Below, in pieces: positions 15,348-24,723 of a stretch of DNA of 50,420 bases (position 1 is its first letter; each line of letters begins with the position of its first letter). The stretch is from Marinobacter azerbaijanicus (GTDB lineage Bacteria; Pseudomonadota; Gammaproteobacteria; Pseudomonadales; Oleiphilaceae): NCBI RefSeq assembly GCF_030250645.1, contig NZ_JASSVS010000017.1, forward strand, positions 1 to 50,420, read 5' to 3'. A program made the position numbers and the translations under genes. Under the pieces are notes generated by a model. It was given only the letters and a program-made list of their open reading frames with translations. It ran no database searches and was not told the origin of the DNA.

Positions 15348-16346
15348 TCAGTGTGTGGTTGCTGATTGGTTGCTGATCCGCGGCAGCTTCGCCACCACGC
15401 TTTCCCATCTGGCCGGGTCGGCATGAGCATAGCGGCTGGTCACCGTCAGTGACGAATGACCGAGCAGATCCCTGATGCTCGTCAGCGCCTCCCCCTTGCT
15501 CGCCAACAATGATGCATAGCAGTGACGCAAATCGTGAAAGCGGATGTCGGGGCGACCTATCTTCTCCCTCGCTTTCTCGAACGCGCCGCGCACCCTGTCG
15601 CCCGTCGTGTCAAACGGCAAGGCTTCCACTAGCGGTAGGGCTTCCTCCGTCAGGGGTATGACCCTCGGTTTCCCGCTTTTTGTCTGATTGGGCCTGAGCA
15701 CGATGCGGCCGTTGTAGACGTTCCCTGATTGCAGTGCCATCAGCTCCCCACGCCTCATGCCGGTCAGCATCGCCAGCAGGATTACCTTTCGCTCGATCCT
15801 GTAACGCTCCGGCACTGCTTCAAGCAGTTCGGCGAGCTCCAGCTCGGTCAGGTAGACATGGCGCTCGTTCTTGGGCGATGGTTTGCGCAGCTTGCCGTCC
15901 AAAGGCATGTCGATCCAGTCCCATTCGCGGTACGACAGCGAGAGCACCCGCTTGACGACCTGAGTGCGGTTGTTGATGGTCGACTGCGCCAGCCCCTTCT
16001 CCTTAAGAGCCTTCTGCATCCTACGTGCCGCGTCCAGCAGCTCCTGCCCGATGATCACGCCAGGTGCATGCTCATCCATCCACCTGGCCACCAGCAGGAT
16101 GTGCTGCTTCTGGGAGCGGACATCGTATTCGCTGACCATGCGTTGCAGCCCGTCAGAGAAGGTGTGCTTGGGCTTGCGGCCCATCACACCGTTGAACTCG
16201 TCCTCCTGGCGCTGAGCCTCTGCCTTCAGCGCAAACTGCCTTGCTTCTCCTTCTGTGCGAAAAGTTCGCTGAGTACGCTGGCCGTTGACGGTGCAGCGGA
16301 CGACCCACGTGCCGCGATCTTTCCTGTGCGAGACTGTGTATCCCAT
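15348..16346 (-). CDS. int: Tyrosine recombinase (phage-type integrase) of element 2
   Basis: This 332-residue integrase has an N-terminal arm-binding segment, a SAM-like core-binding domain (about 60-150) and the catalytic domain with all key residues visible: R in TGMRRGE, K in TKSGKPR, HDLRH, LGHSS and the nucleophile Y in SRYAHA. It should join the element to the 3' end of tRNA-Met and excise it with the adjacent excisionase. Its 3' end lies 38 bp from the att copy, the usual position. The start at 16346 has a GGAGGACC ribosome site. The gene overlaps the upstream AlpA-like gene by 121 bp in another frame. Confidence 0.93.
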   Translation of the reverse strand: MGYTVSHRKDRGTWVVRCTVNGQRTQRTFRTEGEARQFALKAEAQRQEDEFNGVMGRKPKHTFSDGLQRMVSEYDVRSQKQHILLVARWMDEHAPGVIIGQELLDAARRMQKALKEKGLAQSTINNRTQVVKRVLSLSYREWDWIDMPLDGKLRKPSPKNERHVYLTELELAELLEAVPERYRIERKVILLAMLTGMRRGELMALQSGNVYNGRIVLRPNQTKSGKPRVIPLTEEALPLVEALPFDTTGDRVRGAFEKAREKIGRPDIRFHDLRHCYASLLASKGEALTSIRDLLGHSSLTVTSRYAHADPARWESVVAKLPRISNQSATTH

Positions 16347-16534
16347 TTCCGGTCCTCCTTCCGCTGAGGACCGCGCCTGCAGCGTTTAGCGTACTCTTCA
16401 ACTGCCTCAGGCTCAAAGCGAACGGCGTTGCCTAGCTGGACGTAGCCGATCCTGTGCTTGTTCCCGTAGACCCAGCTCAGGCTCATTCCCAGCATTTCAG
16501 CGACCTGCTCTGGTCTGAGTAATGCGTAGGCCAT
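16226..16534 (-). CDS. AlpA/excisionase-like helix-turn-helix protein
   Basis: This 102-residue protein starts at 16534 (AAGGA site 8 bp before). The N-terminal 55 residues (LLRPEQVAEMLGMSLSWVYGNKHR, then GNAVRFEPEAVEEYAKR) form a MerR-like winged helix of the AlpA/excisionase class. The C-terminal tail is translated from DNA that also encodes the integrase start, so the tail may be unimportant. Such proteins direct excision or switch on integrase. Position beside int supports an excisionase for element 2. Confidence 0.8.
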   Translation of the reverse strand: MAYALLRPEQVAEMLGMSLSWVYGNKHRIGYVQLGNAVRFEPEAVEEYAKRCRRGPQRKEDRKWDTQSRTGKIAARGSSAAPSTASVLSELFAQKEKQGSLR

Positions 16535-16854
16535 TACTAATTCCTTCATTGGCTGGACAGATGGCCAAATCATCGCCGGAGCGGCATAGCGCAATCCTGT
16601 TGTCTGCTAGGTGAAAAAATCTATCTAAGCAGAACTATTGATTTATTGACCTGGGTGTGGTTGATGGTTATTGTGTTTAAGGTATTGTTTTTATTGCTTA
16701 TTTTTTTAAGTGTCGTTTTTTAGTTTTGGAGAGGCGTCTGGGGCGGGAATCGAGGTTTGCAATGCTGAATTCTGTTGTGTCGACCTAGAGATTGGAGAGG
16801 CCCTGGATGCGCGCGATGGTATCCTTAGGGGAGGTATAGATAGAGGTCAATGTG

Positions 16855-17934
16855 ATGTCGGATAAGCCAGAGGATTCACTCATGGGCGAGAAGTCGCCTA
16901 TGGGCGAGCGTAGGCGTCGTGCTCTTGCGGACACTGCCGTGGCCATGCGGTGGGCCGGAAACGAATTGACCGGGCACGCCTGGCAAGTGGTGGAGCGGGT
17001 TTTCGAACATTTGGGCGTGTCGGACGCGCAGGAGCGAGATGCTCGGATTGACGAGCTGTTTGCCGACATGGAAAGCGGTGGCTTTCGGCCGAGTGAGGCG
17101 ATGGAGTCTATCGCCTTGAGCCAGGGTAAGGTGGCCCTCACGGAACAACGCGAGCGGCATGCGGATCTTGCGCTGCGCCAGGCGGTGGCGGTGAAGTATG
17201 AATACCACAAAGGCCTGTCTCCGCTGACGGCCACCGGTATGGGGGCATTTGACAGCAGTCTGCAGCATGCCTTTCAGCGCATGCAGTCGTCCCTGCTGGA
17301 AGCGCAGCGGCACCTGGCTGCGCTGGACATCCTGAAGAACCTCGAAGGCAAGCACTACAGCCAGCGGGCACGCAAAGGCGGGCACACTCGCGCCCGGCCC
17401 GCGTCGGAGCAGGATCAGCAGGCGCTGTTGGGCGTGATGATCAAGGGCATGCTGTACAACGATCCCGGTGCGATCAAACGTGCCCAACATAATGCCGAGG
17501 CCGTCGCGCATGAATGGGCTGTGAGAATTTTTGAACTTAACCGCAACTTCCGTATCCTTCACATCACTCCCGGCAATCTTGAAGCCGAGATCCTCACGTT
17601 ATTGCTGAAGCGTTTGAAGGCCGGTCAGGATGTCAGCGATCGACACATTCATCGGTGTGTGGTAGCCCGTCAGCTGCGTCAGCGGCGCGATGCCTTCCGC
17701 AGTGACGGGGCCGCTCGCATGGAGGCCGAGCTGGTCCACGAGCGTGGCTTCCGTGAAGGTGTCCAAGGTGTTCTGGTGTACTTGCTGGAGGATCGGTTCG
17801 GGGAACTACCCGATGAGGCGGTGGAAGCAATCCGAGCAATGCGCCACGTTGACGACCTTCAAGCCTGCCTGGATCGGCTACCCGAGGCGGCGTCGTGGCA
17901 AGCCGTGCTGCAGGCGCGTGAAACCGCCACATGA
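16855..17934 (+). CDS. Hypothetical protein with DUF4351-like C-terminus
   Basis: This protein of about 359 residues reads divergently from the excisionase across a 320-bp AT-rich region (16535-16854). ATG at 16855 is preferred to GTG at 16852 from the spacing of GAGG at 16843. Most of it is helical with no catalytic motif I can name. The last 60 residues (REGVQGVLVYLLEDRFGELPDEAVEAIRAMR, then LQACLDRLPEAASWQAVL) resemble DUF4351, a tail often attached to Rpn/transposase-like proteins. The middle carries a basic patch (KHYSQRARKGGHTRARP). It ends convergently with the DUF3987 gene. A role in element maintenance is possible; unproven. Confidence 0.6.
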   Translation: MSDKPEDSLMGEKSPMGERRRRALADTAVAMRWAGNELTGHAWQVVERVFEHLGVSDAQERDARIDELFADMESGGFRPSEAMESIALSQGKVALTEQRERHADLALRQAVAVKYEYHKGLSPLTATGMGAFDSSLQHAFQRMQSSLLEAQRHLAALDILKNLEGKHYSQRARKGGHTRARPASEQDQQALLGVMIKGMLYNDPGAIKRAQHNAEAVAHEWAVRIFELNRNFRILHITPGNLEAEILTLLLKRLKAGQDVSDRHIHRCVVARQLRQRRDAFRSDGAARMEAELVHERGFREGVQGVLVYLLEDRFGELPDEAVEAIRAMRHVDDLQACLDRLPEAASWQAVLQARETAT

Positions 17935-17945
17935 CGTAGATAGCA

Positions 17946-17969
17946 CTTGCCGCCCCGGAGGGCGGCAAG
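17946..17969. terminator. Hairpin between convergent genes (possible bidirectional terminator)
   Basis: CTTGCCGCCC-CGGA-GGGCGGCAAG has 10-bp perfect arms and lies exactly between the ends of the converging genes at 17934 and 17983. There is no clear T tract on either side, so it may block or stabilise transcripts rather than terminate strongly. Confidence 0.55.
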
Positions 17970-17982
17970 GCAAAGGAAGGCA

Positions 17983-19437
17983 TCAGAGGTTGCTCGTGTC
18001 CGGCGGCCCCAGCCAGGGCATCAGGTTGATGTAGCGCGTTCGATGCTGCGTAAATACCACGACCTGCTGCTGGGTAATGAGTACCTCTAAAGCCGCCTTG
18101 AGGCGCTTCTTGTCGCGCAGGGATCGCGGCGCACGCTGACGCACGTCGTTGTACCGAATGATGCGCCAGTTGAATTGCCGAAGCTCATTGAACCACTCAT
18201 TCAAACAGAAGGCATCCTGCTCCTCCTGGGGAGGCGGCATGAACACCTGCTGGAATTGGCCGGAGTAGAACAGGCAGAGATCCATGGCCATCAGCACCGT
18301 CTCGGCGGCGATCCCGCCCTCATGGCCCTCGAACAGGTGTATCAACGCGGCTACACGCGCGATGTTTTCCGCGAGCTTCGAGCCATGGTCGGGGCAGGCT
18401 TCATAGTACCCGCCAGGCCCCATCTGTCGCTCGATCTCGTTGGCCACCTGTACCCAGCAGGCCGCTCCCTCCTCGGTGAATTCCAGCACCTCACGTGGCA
18501 TGTCAGGCGCGTGGGCCAGGATCAGGTTTTCCCGTGTCAGGGTAGCCAGGCGCGCCTCGGCCTGCTCCCAGGCCTCCCATGCCGGGGTGGTATGCAGCGA
18601 GTAGAAGCGCTGACCGCGAACCGACGGCGGCGCACAGACGAGAAAGCGGGCAAGCATGCCGGAATCCCTTGCCTGCTGTCCCTGTGCCTCCATGTACTGC
18701 TGCAGGATGCCGGGCTGCACCATCAGCAGCAGCATCAGGCGAGCATCGTCGAGCACGATATCGTCCTTGGTGGCTCGCGTGATGACCGTACTGCCGCCGC
18801 TCCACAGTGAGTTGATGTGGCTGCGTGCCCGGTTCATGGCGCCCTTGAAGAAGACTTCCGCCTCGTCGGTAGCCAGGGCGGCGCTCGGGATCGCCGTTTC
18901 CAGGCCCGAGAAGAGCGCTTCCGGCGTGGTGTCCTCATACAGCAGCCGGAACTCGCGGGGCGGCTCGGGCCGACGCTGATGCAGCTCACGCAGCGATTGC
19001 CGTTCACGCTCCGCGGTACCGCCCTTGGTCTGCTTGCGGTAGATCGCCTGGGTCAGCACCTTCTCCTCGGTGCGCCACTCCTCCAGCTCCCCCTGGTAAG
19101 TATCCAGCCGCTTGCGCCACTCCCGGCGCTGTTGGCGCTGCGCCTCCAGAATCACATACAGCACTTTGTCGTAGAGGGGCGATTTGCCCTCGCCGGAGCC
19201 CGCCACGCCCAGCACATTGATCGAAGTGGGTTTGATGGCTCCGTAGGGCATCTTCAGGTCGTAGCGGCCCTGAGCCACCATGCTGACCCCTGCCAGCAGG
19301 GTCAGGACGGTGAGTTCCATCGACACCTGGCAGTTCTGGCTGAGCTCCTGGCTTGATTGCCATAGCAAGGTGGGGGCGAGTCGCTGGGCATGGAAGTGGC
19401 CGGGGGCGGGCAGCACGGCTTGGAAGGGATAGCTCAT
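17983..19437 (-). CDS. DUF3987 (YfjI-like) ATPase, primase/helicase-associated
   Basis: This 484-residue protein starts at MSYPFQAVLP (GGAGAG site); a longer frame exists but lacks a site. It has a Walker A variant GVAGSGEGKS (77-86), a coiled stretch near 105-165, and the ATDEAEVFF acidic motif with SLWSGG typical of DUF3987. Family members sit in phage satellites, plasmids and integrative elements beside primases and Rep proteins and are presumed replication ATPases. Here its neighbours on the same strand are an HTH protein and a Gp2-like Rep, forming the replication side of element 2. Confidence 0.8.
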   Translation of the reverse strand: MSYPFQAVLPAPGHFHAQRLAPTLLWQSSQELSQNCQVSMELTVLTLLAGVSMVAQGRYDLKMPYGAIKPTSINVLGVAGSGEGKSPLYDKVLYVILEAQRQQRREWRKRLDTYQGELEEWRTEEKVLTQAIYRKQTKGGTAERERQSLRELHQRRPEPPREFRLLYEDTTPEALFSGLETAIPSAALATDEAEVFFKGAMNRARSHINSLWSGGSTVITRATKDDIVLDDARLMLLLMVQPGILQQYMEAQGQQARDSGMLARFLVCAPPSVRGQRFYSLHTTPAWEAWEQAEARLATLTRENLILAHAPDMPREVLEFTEEGAACWVQVANEIERQMGPGGYYEACPDHGSKLAENIARVAALIHLFEGHEGGIAAETVLMAMDLCLFYSGQFQQVFMPPPQEEQDAFCLNEWFNELRQFNWRIIRYNDVRQRAPRSLRDKKRLKAALEVLITQQQVVVFTQHRTRYINLMPWLGPPDTSNL

Positions 19438-19848
19438 GGTCACTCTCTCCTGTTTGGGTTGGGTTGCCACCAGATCGCGTCCGATGACTGGGCAGAGAGT
19501 GACGTCGTTCGGCTCGCATTAAATTGGCGCTGGTTACAGGGGTAGGCGCTTCTAAGCAGTGTGTATTGACAGAACGAGGGTAATAGTATCTAGAAAAAGG
19601 GGGTTTTGAGCGCTGCCTGCCCCTCCGATGTGGTTATTTTGGCTATTAGTAGCCGAAATAACCGCTTTCAGGGTCCCCAACGCCTTCGATCCGCCTGCCT
19701 TGACCGCTTGGACGAGTGTGATAGTCGAAAATAGTTAAGACGAATTTGTAATAAATTTGCATTTATCCATTCAATTTCTCGCTAAGCGCTATTCGCCATT
19801 TCACCCCCTTCCTCGAACCTCGACGCCGCTGACGCTCGGCAAGGCGCG
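19438..19848. promoter_or_regulatory. 411-bp gap with a 32-bp inverted repeat
   Basis: The gap between the HTH gene and the DUF3987 gene holds no ORF I support. It has a strong inverted repeat at 19633-19664: GGTTATTTTGGCTA, loop TTAG, then TAGCCGAAATAACC (one T-G pair). It is followed by an AT-rich stretch (19730-19790). The repeat could be an operator for the adjacent HTH protein or a terminator for it; it lies 185 bp after the HTH stop and 196 bp before the DUF3987 start. Confidence 0.5.
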
Positions 19849-20196
19849 TTACTCTGCCCTTGAATGCGCCGTGACCCACCGCTGCAGTAGCGTCGTGCCC
19901 GGTGCTTTCGGCATGCGCCGGAACTGCAGCCACTCTTCGAGCGTGCGGTGCGGCACACCCACCTCTTCAGCCATCTGAGCCTGAGTGATCTTGCGGATCT
20001 TGGCCAGCGCCTTGGCATCCCGGATCAGTCGTCGCTTGGGTTCATCTCGCTCCATCGCATCGAGCCGCCGCTGAGCGTCCTCTGACGCGTCGGCAGCGCT
20101 CTGCCAGGGCAGCGAGCCAAGTGACGGACTTGCGTTTGGTTGAGCGGCGTCTGCGGCACTCTGATGGGTGCCCTGCCGGAAGCGGAACGGGAACAT
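19849..20196 (-). CDS. XRE-like helix-turn-helix protein
   Basis: This 115-residue protein begins at MFPFRFRQGT, supported by an AAGGAG site; the much longer frame upstream overlaps the Rep gene and is not credible. The N-terminal 60 residues are low-complexity (Ala/Ser/Gln-rich). The C-terminal part has an HTH: KIRKITQAQMAEEVGVPHRTLEEWLQFRRMP, like XRE or YiaG/NadS-type repressors. It probably regulates the replication block of element 2, perhaps through the inverted repeat at 19633. Confidence 0.72.
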   Translation of the reverse strand: MFPFRFRQGTHQSAADAAQPNASPSLGSLPWQSAADASEDAQRRLDAMERDEPKRRLIRDAKALAKIRKITQAQMAEEVGVPHRTLEEWLQFRRMPKAPGTTLLQRWVTAHSRAE

Positions 20197-20356
20197 GGCG
20201 AACTCCTTATGGTTGAACGAAGAAGGCCTGCTCCCAGAAGGGCAGGCCGTGTGTCGAGTGGCGTGAAAGCAAACCCGGCATTCGTCGTCGGCGGGCGGAA
20301 TCCCCGACATTTTCCCGTGACCGCCGGGACGTGACATAGCATAGGCAGGTGGGCGG

Positions 20357-21502
20357 TCAGAAACTGAGCTCGCCGTAACACCAGGTGGCGGGGGGCTGAC
20401 GAGGACGCCCAGGGCGAGGTCCTTCAGGTACATGGGGCATGGGGCTGGTCTGGAACGTGCGCCCGGTCACCAGCATGGCGGCGTATTCGTCGACCTTGGT
20501 CAGGTAGCGGGCGATGTAATCCAGCCCGCGCTGCTTCTCAAAGTCGTGATAGTCGATGCGCCCCAAGGCGTTGTAGTGATAGACGTTCTCAGCATTGCGA
20601 TTGCAGTTGAAGTAATGCCCTTGTCCTCCAGTTATCGAGCGCGCCCACAGCTCGCCGATACGCCGGGCCTGGGTAATGTCTTCCTGCACCTGGTGGCCAT
20701 CGAAGAAGAACACGAAGTGATAATGGAAGCCTTTCTTGGGCTTCCACTCCAGCTTCCAGGCATAGCCGAGCAAGTGCTTGAAGAGCGGGTTCGTGTGGAA
20801 TGCCTGACACAGCTGCTCACGATGGTAGCGTGCTGTCTCGTAGTCGACGTAGGGGCCATCATGTTCGCTATAACTTAGATCCACTCTCAGTACCGTCAGG
20901 CGGCTATGGCGAGCGAACAGGGCGTCCATCAAATGCCGGAGACGCTGGTAGTTGTTGCGGCTATTGCGGCGATTCCGGCTGCACTCGTAGGCAAAGTCCG
21001 GCTGCTTCAGGCATTGATACCAGGCCGTCAGTCGTTGGTTAAGTTCCAAAACCGTTTGCTCTGCTACCTGCCGGCTCATGGTGGGAGGCTGGTGAAACCC
21101 TGCCTCGCGCAGGTACGCACTGCTCGCAAACGCCCACAGAAAACGCAGAGCGTAGGGGCTCGGCCGATAGTGCTGACCGATATCGGTCTCTTTGAACATC
21201 GTCACCAGCACCGCATAGAGCGTGGTCAGCGTGTCCAGCAAGGCATCCGGGGCCAGCACCACGATATCGCTGCCGTAGCCATCCGGCAGGATCATCCGCT
21301 GGCTGTCCAGCAAGGCCTCTGTCGTCGCCAATGCCTTGAGCTGGCGATCCACCTCGATCAAGTCCTGTCGCCACAAGTGGTGGGACAGCGTGGCGATCTC
21401 CTGGCCCAGGGCGGTGGTTTCCAACACGGTACTGTCCATGCCCTGGCAGATGGCCAGCAGGTCGGTTTCGTTCAGGGAGTCGTCGTAAACATCATCGTAC
21501 AT
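20357..21502 (-). CDS. Inovirus Gp2/YfjJ-like replication protein
   Basis: This 381-residue protein matches the YagK/YfjJ-Gp2 type: the C-terminal half has KKGFHYHFVFFFDG, an HUH-like metal-binding motif (H-Y-H), and RGLDYIARYLTKVDEY, a Tyr/Lys pair in the place of the catalytic Tyr of rolling-circle initiators. Family members are found in inovirus and satellite elements and are taken as replication initiators. The N-terminal 190 residues are helical and not recognised. It is the first gene on the minus strand from a 630-bp divergent region with several hairpins that could include the origin. Confidence 0.75.
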   Translation of the reverse strand: MYDDVYDDSLNETDLLAICQGMDSTVLETTALGQEIATLSHHLWRQDLIEVDRQLKALATTEALLDSQRMILPDGYGSDIVVLAPDALLDTLTTLYAVLVTMFKETDIGQHYRPSPYALRFLWAFASSAYLREAGFHQPPTMSRQVAEQTVLELNQRLTAWYQCLKQPDFAYECSRNRRNSRNNYQRLRHLMDALFARHSRLTVLRVDLSYSEHDGPYVDYETARYHREQLCQAFHTNPLFKHLLGYAWKLEWKPKKGFHYHFVFFFDGHQVQEDITQARRIGELWARSITGGQGHYFNCNRNAENVYHYNALGRIDYHDFEKQRGLDYIARYLTKVDEYAAMLVTGRTFQTSPMPHVPEGPRPGRPRQPPATWCYGELSF

Positions 21503-22132
21503 GGGAAAAGGCCTCTCTTGATGGTCGTGGAGCGTTCTGCTCGTACCATCGCCGAGGCCTGTAGAAATTTACGTCACCACCGGGTAACGGGTCAGGCCAC
21601 TAGGCAGGAGGCCTGCCCTTCGCTACCACAGATTCCCTACCTGAGGACGTGTCGTGATTCGGCTTCGCCGTCACTCCCTCGATACTCTGCGGTCTCTTTC
21701 TGTCGGGGAGGTCGGTGCGATCCTTTGAGGGATCGTCCCTCCCAGTCTTTCGCCTCCCTCTACTGTTCTGCCTTGTGGGCTCTTACTACGTGAGCCCTAT
21801 GCACTCTCTGAGTCTCTGATTATCCCTATTAGGACTATTAGTTATCTTTTATAGAACTACTTGTTATAACCAATAACATACAAAGCCAAATTAGCATGGG
21901 TGGCTCAGGTAGAGACTACGGGGAGAAAAGGGCACTCAAGGTCGGTATCCACCAGGAAGTTGGGCCGTAAGCGATTGAAAAAGTTAGTGTCGAAGACAAG
22001 ACTTTCCACTGGGCGGCTGTCTGCCCCACCTACCGATTCGATTCAAAAAAATCTCAGCCCTGTATTACCTCCATGAAGCTATCAGGCGATAGCTTCGATG
22101 AACGCTCACACCACGACTCAGGAGGTAAGTGC
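21503..22132. other. 630-bp divergent intergenic region with hairpins (possible origin)
   Basis: There is no supported ORF between the Rep gene and the zinc-ribbon gene. A two-part hairpin spans 21706-21743 (outer GGGAGG/CCTCCC, inner CGATCC/GGATCG) and a second is at 21777-21797 (GGGCTC/GAGCCC). They are followed by an AT-rich tract with TTATAACC-type repeats (21820-21890). Such a region next to a rolling-circle-type Rep could hold its nick site, but I cannot point to the nick. It must also contain the promoters for both flanking operons. Confidence 0.4.
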
Positions 22133-22465
22133 ATGTCGATCCATTGTCCGAGCTGCGGCTCGCATCACGTCATCACGCGCAACATCGGTCGCAAGATCGG
22201 CGGCACGACCGGAGCGGTGGCGGGTACGGCGTCAGGCGCTGCCGGTGCTTTGTCAGGGGCCAAGGCCGGTGCCCTGGTCGGTGCGGTGGGTGGTCCCCTG
22301 GGGGCCACCATTGGCAGTCTGGCCGGGGCCGTCTTTGGCGGGCTGGTCGGGGGCACTGCAGGCGGGATCGCCGGTGCCCGGTTGGGTGAGGAGCTGGACA
22401 CCAAAGTGCTCGACAACGTTGAGTGCTGTCGCTGCCATCACACCTTCCGGCCCCACGCCGAGTAA
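22133..22465 (+). CDS. Zinc-ribbon / glycine-zipper small protein
   Basis: This 110-residue protein starts at 22133 (AGGAGG site). It has a CPSCGSHH pair at the N-terminus and CCRCHHTF at the C-terminus, together able to bind zinc. Between them is a long Gly/Ala-rich stretch (about 20-85: GTTGAVAGTASGAAG..., GGLVGGTAGGIAG) of the glycine-zipper kind, which can insert in membranes. Small proteins of this build occur in plasmids and integrative elements beside DUF932 genes. Function unknown. Confidence 0.65.
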   Translation: MSIHCPSCGSHHVITRNIGRKIGGTTGAVAGTASGAAGALSGAKAGALVGAVGGPLGATIGSLAGAVFGGLVGGTAGGIAGARLGEELDTKVLDNVECCRCHHTFRPHAE

Positions 22466-22600
22466 CCATGGAGCGTGTCGCTCCGCTCCCGGTTGTCTCT
22501 TTCTCTCGTCTTTTCCTTTCACACGCAATCACGGTTAGCCCGCTGCCCTGGGGTGGCGGGCCTGTATGTCGTGATGAACACTCAAGCAGGAGTCATTCCC

Positions 22601-23569
22601 ATGGCACATCAAATCGAACAGATGGCATATGTCGGCGATACCCCGTGGCATGGCCTAGGGCAGCAACTCTCGCGTCATCAACCGCTGGAGGTGTGGCGTC
22701 AGCAGGCCTGCATGGACTGGCACATCAAGGAGTCCCCGGTACGTTTTATCGCCGATGGGGCCGGTCACCTGGGCAGCATCCACTCCTTTCCGGAACAGAA
22801 GGTGCTTTACCGCTCGGATACGCGGGCCCCGCTGTCGGTAGTCTCCCAGCGCTATAAGGTGGTCCAGCCTGAGGAGGTGTTGGAGTTCTACCGGGACCTG
22901 ACCGAGTACGCCGGTTACGAACTGGAGACCGCCGGGGTGCTCAAGGGTGGGCGCAAATTCTGGGCGCTGGCCCGCAGTGGCCTGGGAACGGCGCTGAAGG
23001 GGCAGGATCAGGTCAATGCCTACCTGCTGCTGGCGACCTCCTGCGACGGGTCGCTGGCCACGGTAGCCACGCCCACCTCGGTGCGGGTGGTGTGCAACAA
23101 CACCCTGACCATCGCGGTGGACGGCATGAGCCAGGGGGTGAAGGTGCCGCACAGCACGGAGTTCAATCCGCAGCGGGTCAAGCAGCAGTTGGGCATTTCG
23201 GTCTCGCAGTGGGACGACTTCATGTATCGCATGAAGACCCTGGCCGAGCGCAAGGTTAGCCAGGAGGAAGTGAAGACCTACTTCCAGGCGGTGATCTGCA
23301 ACGCCGAGGAACCGCTTGACGATCCTTCCAAGCTGCCCAACGTCCGCGCCCTCAATCGCGTGCAGAAGCTCTACCACGGCGAGGGGCGGGGGTCGCAGCT
23401 GTGCACGGCCCAGGGCACCGCCTGGGGGCTGCTGAACGCCATCACCGAGTACGTCGATCACGAAAAGCGGGCCCGCAGTAATGACTACCGCATGGACTCG
23501 GCCTGGTTCGGCCAGGGGGCGAGCCTCAAAGACAAGGCACTCGACTCCGCCATGGCCCTGGTGACCTGA
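22601..23569 (+). CDS. DUF932 (phage/plasmid-like) protein
   Basis: This 322-residue protein begins at MAHQIEQMAYVGDTPWHGLGQ, with AGGAG 8 bp before. The opening TPWHGLG, the RYKVVQPEEVLEFYRDL block, FWALARSG, and TSVRVVCNNTL are hallmarks of DUF932 (TIGR03299). These proteins are common on plasmids and integrative elements near recombination genes; their activity is not established. Here it is followed by a terminator, then by ERF and YqaJ genes, so it belongs to the recombination block. Confidence 0.88.
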   Translation: MAHQIEQMAYVGDTPWHGLGQQLSRHQPLEVWRQQACMDWHIKESPVRFIADGAGHLGSIHSFPEQKVLYRSDTRAPLSVVSQRYKVVQPEEVLEFYRDLTEYAGYELETAGVLKGGRKFWALARSGLGTALKGQDQVNAYLLLATSCDGSLATVATPTSVRVVCNNTLTIAVDGMSQGVKVPHSTEFNPQRVKQQLGISVSQWDDFMYRMKTLAERKVSQEEVKTYFQAVICNAEEPLDDPSKLPNVRALNRVQKLYHGEGRGSQLCTAQGTAWGLLNAITEYVDHEKRARSNDYRMDSAWFGQGASLKDKALDSAMALVT

Positions 23570-23638
23570 ATCTCATCAGAGATGACGTACCCCTTGCGGT
23601 CCCGTCCACCAAGCTCACTTATCCCTTTCACGGCATAG

Positions 23639-23666
23639 CGCCCGACCCCACCAGGTCGGGCGTTTT
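23639..23666 (+). terminator. Intrinsic terminator after the DUF932 gene
   Basis: CGCCCGACC-CCACCA-GGTCGGGCG followed by TTTT. The stem is 9 bp and GC-rich, 70 bp after the DUF932 stop and just before the next gene, so transcription may drop between them. Confidence 0.7.
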
Positions 23667-23682
23667 CGATTCTGGAGGTCTC

Positions 23683-23868
23683 ATGCCACTTCCTCTCTCA
23701 CTGGAGGCCTGCCGGGCGCTGACGCAGCTGGCGCGTCAACTGCTCGGTGCTGGCCAAAAACAAGCCCAGACCCACGTGATGGCCCAAGGCCAGGTGTTTC
23801 GCGTGGTCGTGTCACTGGAGCCGGTCCCTGCCGATCAGCTCCAGGACGTCTTCAAGCACTATCAGTAA
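23683..23868 (+). CDS. Small hypothetical protein upstream of ERF
   Basis: This 61-residue ORF (MPLPLSLEACRALTQLARQLLG at the start) has GGAGG 8 bp before its start and lies 10 bp before the ERF gene. The N-terminal part is a likely amphipathic helix, the rest probably beta (VFRVVVSLEPVP). Not recognised; probably a partner or filler gene in the recombination operon. Confidence 0.5.
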   Translation: MPLPLSLEACRALTQLARQLLGAGQKQAQTHVMAQGQVFRVVVSLEPVPADQLQDVFKHYQ

Positions 23869-23878
23869 AGGAGGTCAC

Positions 23879-24667
23879 ATGACCACACCCAGCCAAACCC
23901 CACGCAGCAAAGCCAATGGCCGGGCTCCAGCTACCCGCAAGGCGCCGGTCACCGAGGCGGTACCGAACCCGGCATCACCGCTTCAAGAAAGCACTGCAAT
24001 CATACAGGTGATCGAGAGAGCGGCCCTCAATCCCGAGGTCGACATCGACAAGATGGAGCGCCTCTTGCAGATGCAGGAGCGCGTGCTCGATCGCCAGGCG
24101 CTGATGGCTTACAGCGCTGCCATGGCAGCCATGCAAACGGAGCTACCAAGCATTGTCGAGCGTGGCCAGGGCAACAACGGGGCCTACGCCACCCTGGAGG
24201 ATATTGTCGACACCGTCAGGCCGATCATGAAGCAGCACGGCTTCGCGGTGAGCTTCCGTATCCAAACCCATGAGCGTGGCATCCAGGTCACCGGTGTGCT
24301 GATGCACAAGGACGGCCACCGTGAGGAGACCAGCATGCTGCTGCCGGCCGATACCAGCGGCAGCAAGAATGCCGTGCAGGCCTTCGGTTCATCGACCAGC
24401 TACGGCAAGCGCTACGTTCTGTGCGCCTTGCTCAATATCACTACCCGGGGCCAAGACGACAACGGCCATGGCGCTGCGCCGCCGATGAAAGTGGTCACGC
24501 CCTTCCAGGCGAGTCAGCTCCAGCAACTGATCACTGCTTGCCCCGTGACCACTCAGGAGTGGTTTGTCGGCAAGTACGGCGACGTGGCGCAGGTGCCGCG
24601 CAGCGACTTCGACAAGCTGCGTGCCTCTTTGCACAAACGCGCCGTGCCTCAGCGTCAACGCCACTGA
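23879..24667 (+). CDS. ERF-family single-strand annealing recombinase
   Basis: This 262-residue protein has a ~45-residue Pro/Ala-rich N-terminus, then an ERF domain: AYSAAMAAMQTELPSIVERGQ, YATLEDIVDTVRPIMKQHGF, and FGSSTSYGKRYVLCALLNI. ERF proteins anneal complementary DNA strands in phage and plasmid recombination. The next gene encodes a YqaJ-type exonuclease, its expected partner, as in lambda Red-like pairs. The start is supported by AAAGGAGG upstream. Confidence 0.9.
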   Translation: MTTPSQTPRSKANGRAPATRKAPVTEAVPNPASPLQESTAIIQVIERAALNPEVDIDKMERLLQMQERVLDRQALMAYSAAMAAMQTELPSIVERGQGNNGAYATLEDIVDTVRPIMKQHGFAVSFRIQTHERGIQVTGVLMHKDGHREETSMLLPADTSGSKNAVQAFGSSTSYGKRYVLCALLNITTRGQDDNGHGAAPPMKVVTPFQASQLQQLITACPVTTQEWFVGKYGDVAQVPRSDFDKLRASLHKRAVPQRQRH

Positions 24668-24723
24668 CCCACCCCAGAGCCTATTCATCCCAACCACCAT
24701 CACCCAATCCATGACGCCAGCAT

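Noticed and set aside
20906..21793. 295-residue plus-strand ORF over the Gp2-like gene
   Set aside because: Antisense shadow; the opposite strand has the conserved Rep motifs and the ORF tail runs through a hairpin region.
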